Shown here: positions 1-8,633 of the stretch, piece by piece
Layout: each line of letters starts with the position of its first letter
Numbering within the stretch: position 1 is the first letter of the stretch
DNA from: PWND01 sp964614525
Lineage (GTDB): Bacteria; Bacteroidota; Bacteroidia; Bacteroidales; UBA7960
Reading direction: 5' to 3'
Assembly (NCBI GenBank): GCA_964614525.1
Contig: CAZTPA010000042.1
Coordinates: 1 to 26,548 of the forward strand
DNA length: 26,548 nt
Notes under the pieces: model-generated
Databases searched by the model: none
Seen by the model: only the letters and a program-made list of their open reading frames with translations
What the model was told of the DNA's origin: nothing
Translations under genes and position numbers: made by a program

Positions 1-3000
1 CTTCGCTGGCAGTAGCTGTTAAAGTAACTTCATCACCCATATTGTAAGTTCCCTCGCCGGTTATTGTTCCTGCATCTGCAGGTTCAAGAGTTACGTTTAC
101 AAGGTAATCTATAAGTTCAAAATTAGCAGTAAGTTCTACATCTGATGCAGGCATTGTATAATCAAAAGTTGCCTGATCACTGACTTCAACTCCGCCTCCA
201 TCAGTCCAGTTAACAAATTGATAACCTTCCTCTGCAACTGCTTCAATTATCACTGCATCTCCCATATTATACACACCGTCACCTGAAACTGTACCACCTT
301 CAACTGGGTCAGCATTCAGAGTAAGTGTATAATCAGTCAAAACAAAATTTGCTGTAAGGTTAACTTCTCCAGCAGGCATAGTAAAGGTTGTATTAGCGGC
401 TATAGGATCATCCAGATATGAAACATCTCCAGTCCATTCTACAAACTCATAACCTTCTGCTGCAACAGCTTCAACTGATACCTCATCGCCCATATTATAT
501 AAACCCCCGCCGGTGACACTACCACCTTCGGCAGGCAATACATTAAGATTTACATAATAATATACAAGCACATAATTTGCTGTATATGTAAGATCTTCAT
601 CAGGCATATTAAAGCTATAATCTGCATCTGTACTAACAACATCACCAAGTTCATCAGTCCATTCATAAAAATAATAACCCATTGCAGCATTAGCGCTAAT
701 GCTAACAAGTTCACCCGGTTCATAGCTTCCCATGCCTGTGGGGTCACCACCTGCTTCAGGATCGGCAAGCAAAGTAAGGATTCTTGCTGTTTCTGTAGCA
801 GAAGTAACATTAACAGTCCATATTTTAGTATTAATCCCATCTTCAGCGGTTACAGTGTAGTTAACAGGGTTAGTGAAATCAACAATTTCACCACTAGCGG
901 GAATAATTGTAGCACCATCCGATACATTAATAACAGGTGCAAGATTTGTTACATCTGTTCCAAAATGCACTTCAATATCCACTGTGGCTGCTGCCTCATC
1001 AATAATTGCAGGAACCGTTTGTTCTGCTAAGTAAAAGTCAACAATCTCAGCTTCTGAGCTAAAGGCTTCTATCTTAACATTGTCTAGTGCCCAGTACCAC
1101 TCCCATCCACCATTATCATTAAAGTGAAAGCGAACAGCTAAGTTATCATTAGCAAAGGCAGTAATATCAATGGTTTCAAAAGCGGAAGATGCCCAACTAC
1201 CTGTATCTGAATTGTAATGACGTACATTTTGCCATGTGCTTCCATCCCAAACATCAACCCTGGCATAACATCCACCTAAGTGATTATAATAGTGTTCAAA
1301 TGAGAGCAATAAAGTGGAGTCTGATAAATTGCCGGCATTTATAATCGGAGTATAAAGCATAGAATTAACGGTTATAGCGCCAGACCCTGCAGCATCACTG
1401 TCAATAAAAGCAAAAGGAGTTCCATTTAATGTGCTACCTCCGTAACTATCAACAAACTTCCATGTTTCTGAGGCATCATGATCACTTTGATTTTCAATAA
1501 ACCAATCGTTAGGTAAGGCCTGAGCATCAAAATCTTCAACGAAGGGTAAAGCAATCGGAGTCTTTTCTGCAAAGTTTGCCGTGAGTGTTACATCATGATC
1601 TGGCATTTGATAATAGAATTCTGCCTCAGTGCTAATTATATTGCCTCCCTCATCTGTCCAGTTAATGAAATTATAGTTCCAGTTAACGCTTGCTGATACT
1701 AATGCATCCAGGCCAACATATTGACTGCCTGCACCAAATACTTCGCCGGCGTCAACAGGATTGGCTTCCAGTGTTAGTATATATTGATCCAGTTCGATAA
1801 GATTTGCTGTAAGAGATATGTCATAATCCGGCATTGTAACAGTGATTTCGCTTGTATTCACATCTCCTGAAGTAATGTGCTCTGTATCACCGGTCCATTC
1901 AACAAATTCATATCCATGAATTGGTGTAACAGAAAGAATAACTTCGTCTCCCTGATAATAAAATGACAGAGGTCCCGGGTTAATTTCTGCGAATCCTTCA
2001 GGTGCTACATCAACATTTAAAGCAATAAGCTCAGGAGACTCTTCCGGCACCCATACCGGTGGACCTGTTAACGTTCCTGTATTACTGTTTAGGCTATTAT
2101 CAAAAGCATAGTTTCCTACACCTTCATCAAATTTATAGTATGCTGCGAGCCCGGCTTCATCACCGATTAGATTTGTCATTAAGTTTTGTTGAATCTCTTC
2201 CTGTGTGCGGGCAATATTCCATATCCTTACTTCATCTATTTTACCAGAGAAATGAGAAACTCCATTTGTTCCTACACCAATAGTTTTAACAGATGTATTA
2301 TCTGTAAAGGTATATGGTGTTTGTTGTTGTAAGGCAACTTCATTTCCATTAACAAAAAGCTTATCACCTTCTGCGCCTCTAACGAATACAATATGATTCC
2401 ATGAGTTTTCAGTAATTGCATTGTCTTCACTAACGGCAACCCATGTTGCAACGCCTGTAACTGCTACAACATTATTGTTGTTATTACCTATTCCAACTTC
2501 CAATTGCCACGAGCCGGCTGCATTTTCATTTCTTGTTGAAAACACTGTATATCTTGCTGACAGGTCAGTGGGATATATCCATGCTTCCACGGTTACAGTA
2601 TTGCCTACATTTAAACTCTCATGATGCTGCACACTCAGATAATCATTTACACCATCAAACTCTAGTGCATAATTACCTTCAAGGCCGAAATTTGCTGACA
2701 AGGCAACATCTTCAGCAGGCATTGTGAATGAATATTCTGAATTTTCAGACAAAATATTAATATCGGCATCCATCCAGTTAAGAAACTCATATCCGGCATT
2801 AGCCGTAGCAGTTAAAGTCACTACATCTCCGAAATTATAAGTACCGTCACCCGTAACTATTCCACCTTCTGCAGGACTAACATTTACAGATACTAAATAA
2901 TCAGTTAAAACAAAGCTTGCTGTAAGGTTTACATCAGCTGCAGGCATGTTTAAGTTTGTAGTTGGTGCAGTTGCATCGTCAATATAAGCGATATCACCTG

Positions 3001-4693
3001 TCCATTCAACAAATTCATAACCTTCAGCTGCAACTGCTTCAATTATCACAACATCTCCCATATTATACACACCGTCATCTGAAACTGTGCCACCTTCGAC
3101 AGGATCAGCATTTAGAGTCAATGTATAATCAATAAGCTCAAAATTAGCAGTAAGGCTAATGTCAGAAGCCGGCATAGTAACATTAGCATTAGCTGCTGAT
3201 GGATCATCAACATAAGTAACATCGCCGGTCCAGTTAACAAACTCATATCCTTCGTTTGCTGTTGCGCTGATTGGAACAATCTCTGTTTCAGTATAATCCC
3301 CATCACCGTTTAACACTCCACCTTCAGCAGGATTTGCACTTAGGGCAAGATTATAAGTTTGCAATAGTTGCTGTGCTTCAAGTTGGGCAGTTCTGCTTAT
3401 TCCCTGTAAAATTGGATAACCATCACCCGTGGCATCAGAATGAGTAGCTTCTACAGTTTCCCATACAGAGGTATAATCCAGTAAATCCATATTGGTTGAA
3501 GCATTGGTACCCTGCATTTGCGTAGTTGTTAGACCATTAAGATTTGAAACAGTACCATTATTAAGTTCTACTGCATTTGTCTGTGTGGTAGTTTCCGTAT
3601 TCCAATATGAATCTTCAACTGTTGCGTCAATATTATTAACACCAACTATCCCTGCAGTTCTCGTGGAATATCCTGTTATATTTCCAACAGAGTAGGTATT
3701 GCTTGTTATTGCTGTATTCTCATTTGCACCTGAAACACCGGCAACATTTTGCCCGCTTATGGTTGTTGGTGCAATTACGCTACCTAAGGAATAGGAGTTG
3801 GCAATTAAACCGCCATATGCTTCGCCTGAAATACCAGCGCAATGCATATCCGATGAAGTTATATCTCCGGAAGAAAATGTAAATTCGATTTGGCCATCAT
3901 AGCTAAATCCTGCAATTCCGCCAACATTGTATGTTCCTGATATGTTTCCTGTTGAATAAGAATATAGAATTGTTCCATAATTATTATAGCCTGCCACTCC
4001 TGCAGCCAAATTACCTCCATTAATGTTTGCTGAAGAAGATGAGTTGGTAATAGTACCACTGTTTTCTCCGGCAATACCTCCAGCTCTCTCTGTTGTGGCA
4101 GTAATAGCACTTTCACTATGACAATTAGTAATAATGCCTGTGGTTGTATCAATGAAACCAACTATTCCTCCAACCCTTAAGTTTCCTAATATTTGACCGG
4201 ATACAGAAGAGTTTCCAATCGTTACTGGACCACTCCATTGCATGTATCCAGCTATTCCTCCAACGTTATCAGCACCTGTAATATCAACATTTATTAGATT
4301 TATATTTTCAATTGCTCCATCATCTATAACTCCAAAAAGGCCAACATAATTTTCAGAACTGCGATTAATAAGTAATCCGTTTATTGAGTGATTATTTCCA
4401 TCAAAAATTCCATGAAAAGAATTTGCCCAATAACCAATAGGCAACCAACCACTAGCACCCCATTGCGCATAACCGGCACCTCCTTCGGCAAGGTATTCTG
4501 TAAGGTCAATGTCATTAATCAGTTCAAAATGTTTGTCAGTATGAGAACTTCCAAGATAGTTCCGAACTTCATTAAGTTGTTCCGGGGTTGATATTTGCCA
4601 TGGGCTTCCTGAGGTACCATCGCCTCCTGCAAAATTTTGAGCAAAAAGTTGCGTGCTCATCAAAAAGCAAATCAGAATAGTAATTTTCTTCAT
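1..4693 (-). CDS. Giant secreted multi-domain repeat protein (GLUG, InlB-like repeats, LamG), partial at window edge
   Basis: One frame is open from the ATG at 4693 to base 1 without a stop (at least 1564 codons), so the C-terminus lies outside the window. Residues 1-18 form a signal peptide (MKKITILICFLMS...LFA, cleavage before Gln). Residues about 115-370 carry repeated GLUG-type motifs (GGIAG, GGIVGF, GTITNSSS). From about 448 there are three InlB-B-like repeats of about 75 residues (GYEFVNWTGD, TMPASDI, LTANF), then a LamG-like domain (about 672-880; LEFDGVNDYL, KIDEVRIWN, YYKFDEG). Two more repeats follow (about 888-1045), then a choice-of-anchor-J/MAM-like domain (about 1046-1210; LPFVEDFD, WALDNVKIE), a DUF5018-like segment (about 1211-1298), and at least three further repeats. 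This is the architecture of a cell-surface or secreted adhesin/carbohydrate-binding protein; export by a type IX system with a C-terminal sorting signal is plausible but that end is not visible. The ligand is unknown. Confidence 0.9.
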   Translation of the reverse strand, partial: MKKITILICFLMSTQLFAQNFAGGDGTSGSPWQISTPEQLNEVRNYLGSSHTDKHFELINDIDLTEYLAEGGAGYAQWGASGWLPIGYWANSFHGIFDGNNHSINGLLINRSSENYVGLFGVIDDGAIENINLINVDITGADNVGGIAGYMQWSGPVTIGNSSVSGQILGNLRVGGIVGFIDTTTGIITNCHSESAITATTERAGGIAGENSGTITNSSSSANINGGNLAAGVAGYNNYGTILYSYSTGNISGTYNVGGIAGFSYDGQIEFTFSSGDITSSDMHCAGISGEAYGGLIANSYSLGSVIAPTTISGQNVAGVSGANENTAITSNTYSVGNITGYSTRTAGIVGVNNIDATVEDSYWNTETTTQTNAVELNNGTVSNLNGLTTTQMQGTNASTNMDLLDYTSVWETVEATHSDATGDGYPILQGISRTAQLEAQQLLQTYNLALSANPAEGGVLNGDGDYTETEIVPISATANEGYEFVNWTGDVTYVDDPSAANANVTMPASDISLTANFELIDYTLTLNADPVEGGTVSDDGVYNMGDVVIIEAVAAEGYEFVEWTGDIAYIDDATAPTTNLNMPAADVNLTASFVLTDYLVSVNVSPAEGGIVTGDGTYNFGDVVTLTATANAGYEFLNWMDADINILSENSEYSFTMPAEDVALSANFGLEGNYALEFDGVNDYLSVQHHESLNVGNTVTVEAWIYPTDLSARYTVFSTRNENAAGSWQLEVGIGNNNNNVVAVTGVATWVAVSEDNAITENSWNHIVFVRGAEGDKLFVNGNEVALQQQTPYTFTDNTSVKTIGVGTNGVSHFSGKIDEVRIWNIARTQEEIQQNLMTNLIGDEAGLAAYYKFDEGVGNYAFDNSLNSNTGTLTGPPVWVPEESPELIALNVDVAPEGFAEINPGPLSFYYQGDEVILSVTPIHGYEFVEWTGDTEHITSGDVNTSEITVTMPDYDISLTANLIELDQYILTLEANPVDAGEVFGAGSQYVGLDALVSASVNWNYNFINWTDEGGNIISTEAEFYYQMPDHDVTLTANFAEKTPIALPFVEDFDAQALPNDWFIENQSDHDASETWKFVDSYGGSTLNGTPFAFIDSDAAGSGAITVNSMLYTPIINAGNLSDSTLLLSFEHYYNHLGGCYARVDVWDGSTWQNVRHYNSDTGSWASSAFETIDITAFANDNLAVRFHFNDNGGWEWYWALDNVKIEAFSSEAEIVDFYLAEQTVPAIIDEAAATVDIEVHFGTDVTNLAPVINVSDGATIIPASGEIVDFTNPVNYTVTAEDGINTKIWTVNVTSATETARILTLLADPEAGGDPTGMGSYEPGELVSISANAAMGYYFYEWTDELGDVVSTDADYSFNMPDEDLTYTANYVLVYYYVNLNVLPAEGGSVTGGGLYNMGDEVSVEAVAAEGYEFVEWTGDVSYLDDPIAANTTFTMPAGEVNLTANFVLTDYTLTLNADPVEGGTVSGDGVYNMGDAVIIEAVAEEGYQFVNWTDGGGVEVSDQATFDYTMPASDVELTANFELIDYLVNVTLEPADAGTITGEGTYNMGDEVTLTATASE
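2..800 (-). repeat. InlB-B-like repeats 6-8 plus a partial ninth unit
   Basis: Units of about 75 codons continue to the window edge. Unit 7 (about 310-550) and unit 8 (about 105-330) keep EGGSV/EGGTV, YNMGD, GYEFVEWTGD or GYQFVNWT, TMPA and LTANF. The ninth is cut by the left edge after YNMGDEVTLTATASE. More copies may follow outside the window. Confidence 0.7.
1066..1556 (-). other. Choice-of-anchor-J / MAM-like domain within the giant protein
   Basis: Residues about 1046-1210 begin with LPFVEDFD and contain a W-F-IEN strand, a DSDAAGSG turn, a LLLSFEHYY strand, ARVDVWDGSTW, and end with WYWALDNVKIE. This is the usual layout of Bacteroidota choice-of-anchor beta-sandwich domains, which sit in large secreted proteins. 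Confidence 0.6.
1560..2035 (-). repeat. InlB-B-like repeats 4-5 of the giant protein
   Basis: Two divergent units lie between the LamG-like and the choice-of-anchor-like domains (about residues 888-1045). They keep the GYEFVEWTGD and TMPDYDISLTAN cores in unit 4 and NFINWTDEGG and QMPDHDVTLTANF in unit 5. Confidence 0.65.
2045..2680 (-). other. LamG/concanavalin A-like domain within the giant protein
   Basis: Residues about 672-880 show the Laminin_G_3 signature: a start of the type ALEFDGVNDYLSV, an EAWIYP strand, a W-x-HIVFVRG segment, KLFVNG, and KIDEVRIWN followed by AYYKFDEG. Such jelly-roll domains often bind glycans, but no binding site can be assigned from sequence alone. Confidence 0.75.
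2680..3355 (-). repeat. InlB-B-like repeats 1-3 of the giant protein
   Basis: Three tandem units of about 75 codons share the pattern L-x-A/V-N/S-P-A/V-E-G-G ... GDG-Y ... GYEF-x-NW/EW ... Y-x-F/V-TMPA-x-D-x-x-L-x-A-N/S-F. They match the divergent InlB B-repeat family. The middle unit is close in DNA sequence to a unit near the left edge of the window. Confidence 0.75.
3585..4342 (-). repeat. GLUG-motif repeat block inside the giant protein
   Basis: Roughly residues 118-370 consist of short degenerate repeats of the form G-G-I-A/V-G-(x~8)-I-x-N/D-S/C-(x)-S-x-G-x-I, recognisable as GLUG motifs. They usually form a beta-solenoid-like stalk in secreted proteins. The block ends with the associated segment ending in a GDGYPIL-type motif near residue 425. 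Boundaries are by eye. Confidence 0.75.
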
Positions 4694-4835
4694 AATACAT
4701 TTTTTTTTATTATTAATTGATTATTGGAATTATATTGAAATATATAAAAACTTCTAGCCTAAGTAAACCAAAATAACAAAGTATATTAACTATCTATTTT
4801 AGCTACAATCTGCAATTATATGAAATATTTTTGAT

Positions 4836-4843
4836 TATCTTTG
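4836..4843 (+). promoter_or_regulatory. Probable -7 promoter element (TAnnTTTG) for the 7TM-LuxR gene
   Basis: TATCTTTG matches the Bacteroidota -7 consensus exactly and lies 55 bases before the ATG at 4899. I see no clear TTTG -33 box about 19 bases upstream, so the call rests on one element. In the 205-base divergent spacer no exact match was found for the leftward giant gene. Confidence 0.45.
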
Positions 4844-4898
4844 AATTCAATGCGGGACAAAAGCGTGACACCCTCATATAATCAGTTAATAGTTTGTT

Positions 4899-6695
4899 AT
4901 GAATAAGAATTTATCTTTTGTAAATCTGATTTTCTTTGTTATTTTTTGTCTGGCTATTGCTTCTACACTCTTTACTGCTTTTCATAACAACACAAAAAAA
5001 CCAACAGAACATAATAATCAAGATGGTTTAGTTATTAACAAAAGTCATATTGTAAACAATAATCTTGTCGCCTTAGAAGGTGAAATGGAATTTTATCCGA
5101 ACAAACTATTAAGTCCAAAAGACTTTGAAGAAAATGCAAATATCTCCGGCAAGGATTTTCTGGAATTTCCAAACACATGGAATGGCAAATTTATAAATGG
5201 CAAGAAACTTTCCGGCATAGGCCATGCCACATATAGAACGCAATTATATTTTGATACCATTTGCGATATGGCAATAAAAATCAAAGATTATTGCAACTCG
5301 TATAAACTCTGGATAAACGGCGAACTCATTTCCCAAGGTGGTGTGCCGGGCAAAAACAAATCACAAACAATTCCGGTAAAAGTCAACTCAGCAGATACTT
5401 TCACACCAAAAAAAGGTGCAAATGAATTTGTATTACAAGTATCAAACTATCATGAAAAATACGGTGGTTTAAGACAAGCTTTTATAATCGGGTCGGAGTC
5501 GAAAATTAATGAATTAGCGAATAAAAGACAGATAATTGATGCATTTGTTTTGGGAATTATTCTTATAATGTCGCTTTATCAAATAAGCTTATATACACTG
5601 AATCGGCATAAAAAATCCTTTTTATACTTTGGTTTGTTGGCGTTTTTTATATTCATAAGACAGGCATTACTCAGCGACATCTTTTTATTTGATCCTTTTA
5701 TACAAAACAATGTATTTCTTTATTTAAAAATCACAATAGCATCTGCGGTTTTATCTTCGCTAATGTTGGGACTGTTTTTCAGATCAGTATTTCCTGAATT
5801 ATTATCAAAAAAGACAAAAAATATATTCGTGTTTTTAACAGGAGCAAGTGTATTTTATATTTTTCTTGCCCCAATATATTATGTTTCTGTCGGGATACAT
5901 ATTATTCAGGCATTTATTATGCTATTTCTAATCTATATCTTTTATCTGCTTATAAAGTCATTTTGGTTAAAAATAAATGGCCGGAGTATGATTGCTTTTG
6001 GTTTTTTATTGTTTTTAATGGCTATAGGAATAGAATTTCTGATTTTTAATCGAATTATTTATTCTGATTATACTTTGCAATATGGATTGGTAGTGTTTAT
6101 ATTATTTCAGTCTTATGCCTTGTCTGCTGATTTTCTTTTAACTCACAAACAAAATATTAAACTTGCTAAAAAACTTGAATACAATAATAAAAACCTACAG
6201 CGTTTGGCAGAAGATAAAAGTCAAGAAGCTATTGAGGCAAAAGAAAGAGAGTTGTTTTCTGTAATATTGCAAAAATCCGAGACAGATAATGCTCTGCAAA
6301 AAATCCACAATGGTTTAATTAAGCTCAAGGTTTCAGACGCAAACAATAAGGAAATTATTGACAATTTAATTAAAACATCAAAGTCAATCTTTTCTCAAAA
6401 TGAAACAGAGAAACACCTTGTCTATTTTGAAAAAATACATCCTGATTTTATAAGCACCTTGCAAGCAAGACATCCTTCATTATCCCAAAATGAATTAAAA
6501 TTGGCAGCTTACATAAAGTTGAATATGACACACAAGGAAATAGCCAGAATCTTAAGTGTTCAGGCAGAGTCTGTGAGAAAAGCCAAAACAAGGATGCGAC
6601 AAAAAATGGGTCTTTCTTCCGACAAAGAAATTTCCTACTATCTAAATTCTTTAGAAAATAACAAAAAACAAAAGAAAAAACCAAACGACAATTAA
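4899..6695 (+). CDS. Membrane sensor: 7TMR-DISM-like region with LuxR-like C-terminal HTH
   Basis: The protein has 598 residues. An N-terminal membrane anchor (about 8-27) is followed by a periplasmic jelly-roll-like segment resembling 7TMR-DISMED2 (about 45-205). About seven hydrophobic segments lie between residues 213 and 415, matching the 7TMR-DISM membrane module. A cytoplasmic coiled-coil linker (about 415-460) leads to a C-terminal HTH at about 525-575 (LSQNELKLAAYIKLNMTHKEI ... VRKAKTRMRQKMGL), the LuxR/GerE-like form common at the end of Bacteroidota sensor-regulators. There is no kinase, cyclase or receiver domain, so the simplest model is a membrane-tethered transcription factor responding to a periplasmic ligand. 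It is transcribed divergently from the giant surface protein, a plausible target, but that link is inferred from position only. Confidence 0.85.
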   Translation: MNKNLSFVNLIFFVIFCLAIASTLFTAFHNNTKKPTEHNNQDGLVINKSHIVNNNLVALEGEMEFYPNKLLSPKDFEENANISGKDFLEFPNTWNGKFINGKKLSGIGHATYRTQLYFDTICDMAIKIKDYCNSYKLWINGELISQGGVPGKNKSQTIPVKVNSADTFTPKKGANEFVLQVSNYHEKYGGLRQAFIIGSESKINELANKRQIIDAFVLGIILIMSLYQISLYTLNRHKKSFLYFGLLAFFIFIRQALLSDIFLFDPFIQNNVFLYLKITIASAVLSSLMLGLFFRSVFPELLSKKTKNIFVFLTGASVFYIFLAPIYYVSVGIHIIQAFIMLFLIYIFYLLIKSFWLKINGRSMIAFGFLLFLMAIGIEFLIFNRIIYSDYTLQYGLVVFILFQSYALSADFLLTHKQNIKLAKKLEYNNKNLQRLAEDKSQEAIEAKERELFSVILQKSETDNALQKIHNGLIKLKVSDANNKEIIDNLIKTSKSIFSQNETEKHLVYFEKIHPDFISTLQARHPSLSQNELKLAAYIKLNMTHKEIARILSVQAESVRKAKTRMRQKMGLSSDKEISYYLNSLENNKKQKKKPNDN

Positions 6696-6697
6696 GT

Positions 6698-6719
6698 CTG
6701 CTATTAATTCAATTAGCAG
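6698..6719. terminator. Weak hairpin between convergent genes
   Basis: CTGCTA (6698-6703) pairs with TAGCAG (6714-6719) across a 10-base loop, in the 30-base gap between the convergent ends of the sensor gene and the AOR gene. The stem is only 6 bp and no clear T-tract follows in either direction, so terminator function is doubtful. Confidence 0.25.
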
Positions 6720-6725
6720 CAGGAT

Positions 6726-8564
6726 TTAAAACTTTTGAGCTTCCTCCAAAAGGCCAAGTTCTTCTAACTTTTCTTTAGAGATTTCACCGTTTTGCTTCCA
6801 GTTCCTAAGTTTGAAATACTCAGCCAACATACTGTCAAGATTCACAGAGATTCCTTTAGAATGGCCAAACTTGAATGGTTCGTTAAGAATTCTTTCAGGC
6901 AAAGTATCATCATTGGCAGTAAAGCCTTCTCTAAGGTTATACAATTTCTCCAAATTCCAAATTCTTTCACCTTTTTTCAGAATATCTTTTCCGCTAGCCG
7001 GTACTCCGGTAACAGCTGACCATATCATAGCATAATGATCCGGATTAAGAGCAAACTGAGTAAAAATACATGCTCCGAGGGAATCAATAATTGCAGCATT
7101 ATCCTGGTAAAGTTTCACAAGGCCCGGTTTTCCTTGTTCAGCGAACCTGTCAATTTCAAAAGGTGTGGCAATTGCTTCAGCACCTACCATATAACCTCTA
7201 AGGTGGCAGCCGCCTCTGTTGCAAGTAGCATAAGAAAGCGCCATGCCTTTAAGGCCGCGTGGATCATATGCCGGTATTTCAAGTCCTTTAACCGTCATAG
7301 ACAATTCGGGATGTCCATATTTTTCTGCAAGTCGTTTTGATCCCATACCTAAAATTTCTCCAATTCCTTCGGCTTTGCCGATTTTTTCGGAAAGGATAAC
7401 AATAGCTTCCCCGTCGCCAAATTTGAGGTCTCTGCCCAATGCATCATGCATAAGTTTTTTCGTTTTCTCGTCGAAAAATCCTTTTTCAGAAAGCTCCATT
7501 GCACAAGCAATAGTACTTCCTGTAGAAATGGTATCTATTCCGTATTGGTTGCAAAAGTAATTCGCATGAATAATTTTCTCAAGATCATCAACAAGGCACA
7601 ATCCACCAAAAGCCCAAATTGTTTCATATTCGGGGCCTTTTCCTTGTGCTTTAACTGTTTGTGTAATTCTCGCACAACCAATTGGACAACCATGACAAGG
7701 CGACCTTTTAACAAAGTACAATTCTTTAAAAGTTTCAGGGGAAGTAGAAGGATAATTTAAGAAAACTCCATCCTGAAAATTCTTGGTAGGATATGCTCCA
7801 ATATTATTAATAACATTAACAAGAACGGGAGTTCCATATTCTTTAAGCACATCTTTTGTAAGAGGAGCTTCTCCGATATATCTTCTCCATTCGCTAATTG
7901 CTTCTTTAACAGCTTCTTCGCTGGCTAAGGGAGTTTTGGTGTCGCCATCAACAACAATGGCTTTAAGCATTTTAGAACCTAAAACAGCACCAATACCTGA
8001 GCGTCCGGCTGCGTGGTTTTTTTCATTCATAATTGATGCAAGCAGGATTTGTCTTTCACCGGCAAGGCCAATACAAGCAATTCCTGCTTTATCCCCGTAC
8101 TCCTTAATGAGTTTGTCGGAAACGATATGGACATCTTTTCCCCAAAGATGTGATGCATCTTTAATTTTTACATCATTATTATTAATTGAGATATAAACAG
8201 GTTCTTTTGATTTTCCTTCGATAGCTACAACGTCAAAACCCGAATGTTTAAGGCTATGTCCAAAATGGCCACCGGAACTTGAACTTGTCATTGTTCCTGA
8301 TAGCGGAGCTTTTGTAACAACCGTATATCTGCTTGTTGTTGGTGCATTAACGCCATTAAGAGCACCTGTTATAAAATACAATTTATTTTCTTCACCAAGG
8401 GGGTCGGTGCCTTTAGGAGTTTCATCATAAAGTAATTTAGCACCAAGTCCTCTGCCTCCAACATAGTCAATAAGAGTTTTTTCTGGAATATCTTCTGTTT
8501 TTATTGTACGGTTTGTAAGATTAACTCTTAACAATTTTCCGTGATAACCGCCTTTTAAAGTCAT
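6726..8564 (-). CDS. aor: Aldehyde ferredoxin oxidoreductase (tungsten/molybdenum bis-pterin enzyme)
   Basis: This enzyme oxidises an aldehyde to the carboxylate and reduces ferredoxin in the cytoplasm of anaerobes. I take the ATG at 8564 (612 residues), followed by KGGYHGKLLRVNL, the normal family N-terminus. The frame extends to a TTG at 8606 but the extra 14 residues are a lysine-rich low-complexity stretch. Features in order: YVGGRGLGAKLLYDE (about 34-47), the [4Fe-4S] ligands C290, C293 and C297 (PCHGCPIGC) and C499 (DSLGACIF), PEYETIWAFGG with the conserved Glu near 312-314, and NRGGCHLRG with the conserved His near 454. Length and cysteine spacing fit the Pyrococcus-type AOR of about 605 residues. 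It lies 69 bases downstream of the DeoC-like gene on the same strand and is probably co-transcribed. No ferredoxin or cofactor gene is adjacent. The aldehyde substrate is inferred from the neighbour. Confidence 0.93.
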   Translation of the reverse strand: MTLKGGYHGKLLRVNLTNRTIKTEDIPEKTLIDYVGGRGLGAKLLYDETPKGTDPLGEENKLYFITGALNGVNAPTTSRYTVVTKAPLSGTMTSSSSGGHFGHSLKHSGFDVVAIEGKSKEPVYISINNNDVKIKDASHLWGKDVHIVSDKLIKEYGDKAGIACIGLAGERQILLASIMNEKNHAAGRSGIGAVLGSKMLKAIVVDGDTKTPLASEEAVKEAISEWRRYIGEAPLTKDVLKEYGTPVLVNVINNIGAYPTKNFQDGVFLNYPSTSPETFKELYFVKRSPCHGCPIGCARITQTVKAQGKGPEYETIWAFGGLCLVDDLEKIIHANYFCNQYGIDTISTGSTIACAMELSEKGFFDEKTKKLMHDALGRDLKFGDGEAIVILSEKIGKAEGIGEILGMGSKRLAEKYGHPELSMTVKGLEIPAYDPRGLKGMALSYATCNRGGCHLRGYMVGAEAIATPFEIDRFAEQGKPGLVKLYQDNAAIIDSLGACIFTQFALNPDHYAMIWSAVTGVPASGKDILKKGERIWNLEKLYNLREGFTANDDTLPERILNEPFKFGHSKGISVNLDSMLAEYFKLRNWKQNGEISKEKLEELGLLEEAQKF

Positions 8565-8633
8565 ATTATTGATTTTATTTGTTTTTTCTTTTTTTCTGTT
8601 TTTCAAAATAACCTAGCTGTTTCAAGATTTGGA

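Noticed and set aside
3859..4161. 100-residue minus-strand ORF and other short ORFs within 550-4591
   Set aside because: They overlap the continuous reading frame of the giant repeat protein in other frames or on the other strand, and their translations are low-complexity Leu/Ile/Met-rich with no domain character.
1..4693. Repeats considered as a CRISPR array or intergenic satellite
   Set aside because: The repeats are about 225 bases, degenerate, lack constant spacers, and are in frame within one protein-coding sequence.
6792..8196. A series of plus-strand ORFs of 74-137 codons opposite the AOR gene
   Set aside because: They lie wholly inside a well-supported AOR coding sequence, several overlap each other, and none resembles a known protein.
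8565..8606. AOR start at the TTG 14 codons upstream
   Set aside because: The extra residues are lysine/asparagine-rich with no homology pattern, and the ATG at 8564 gives the standard family N-terminus.
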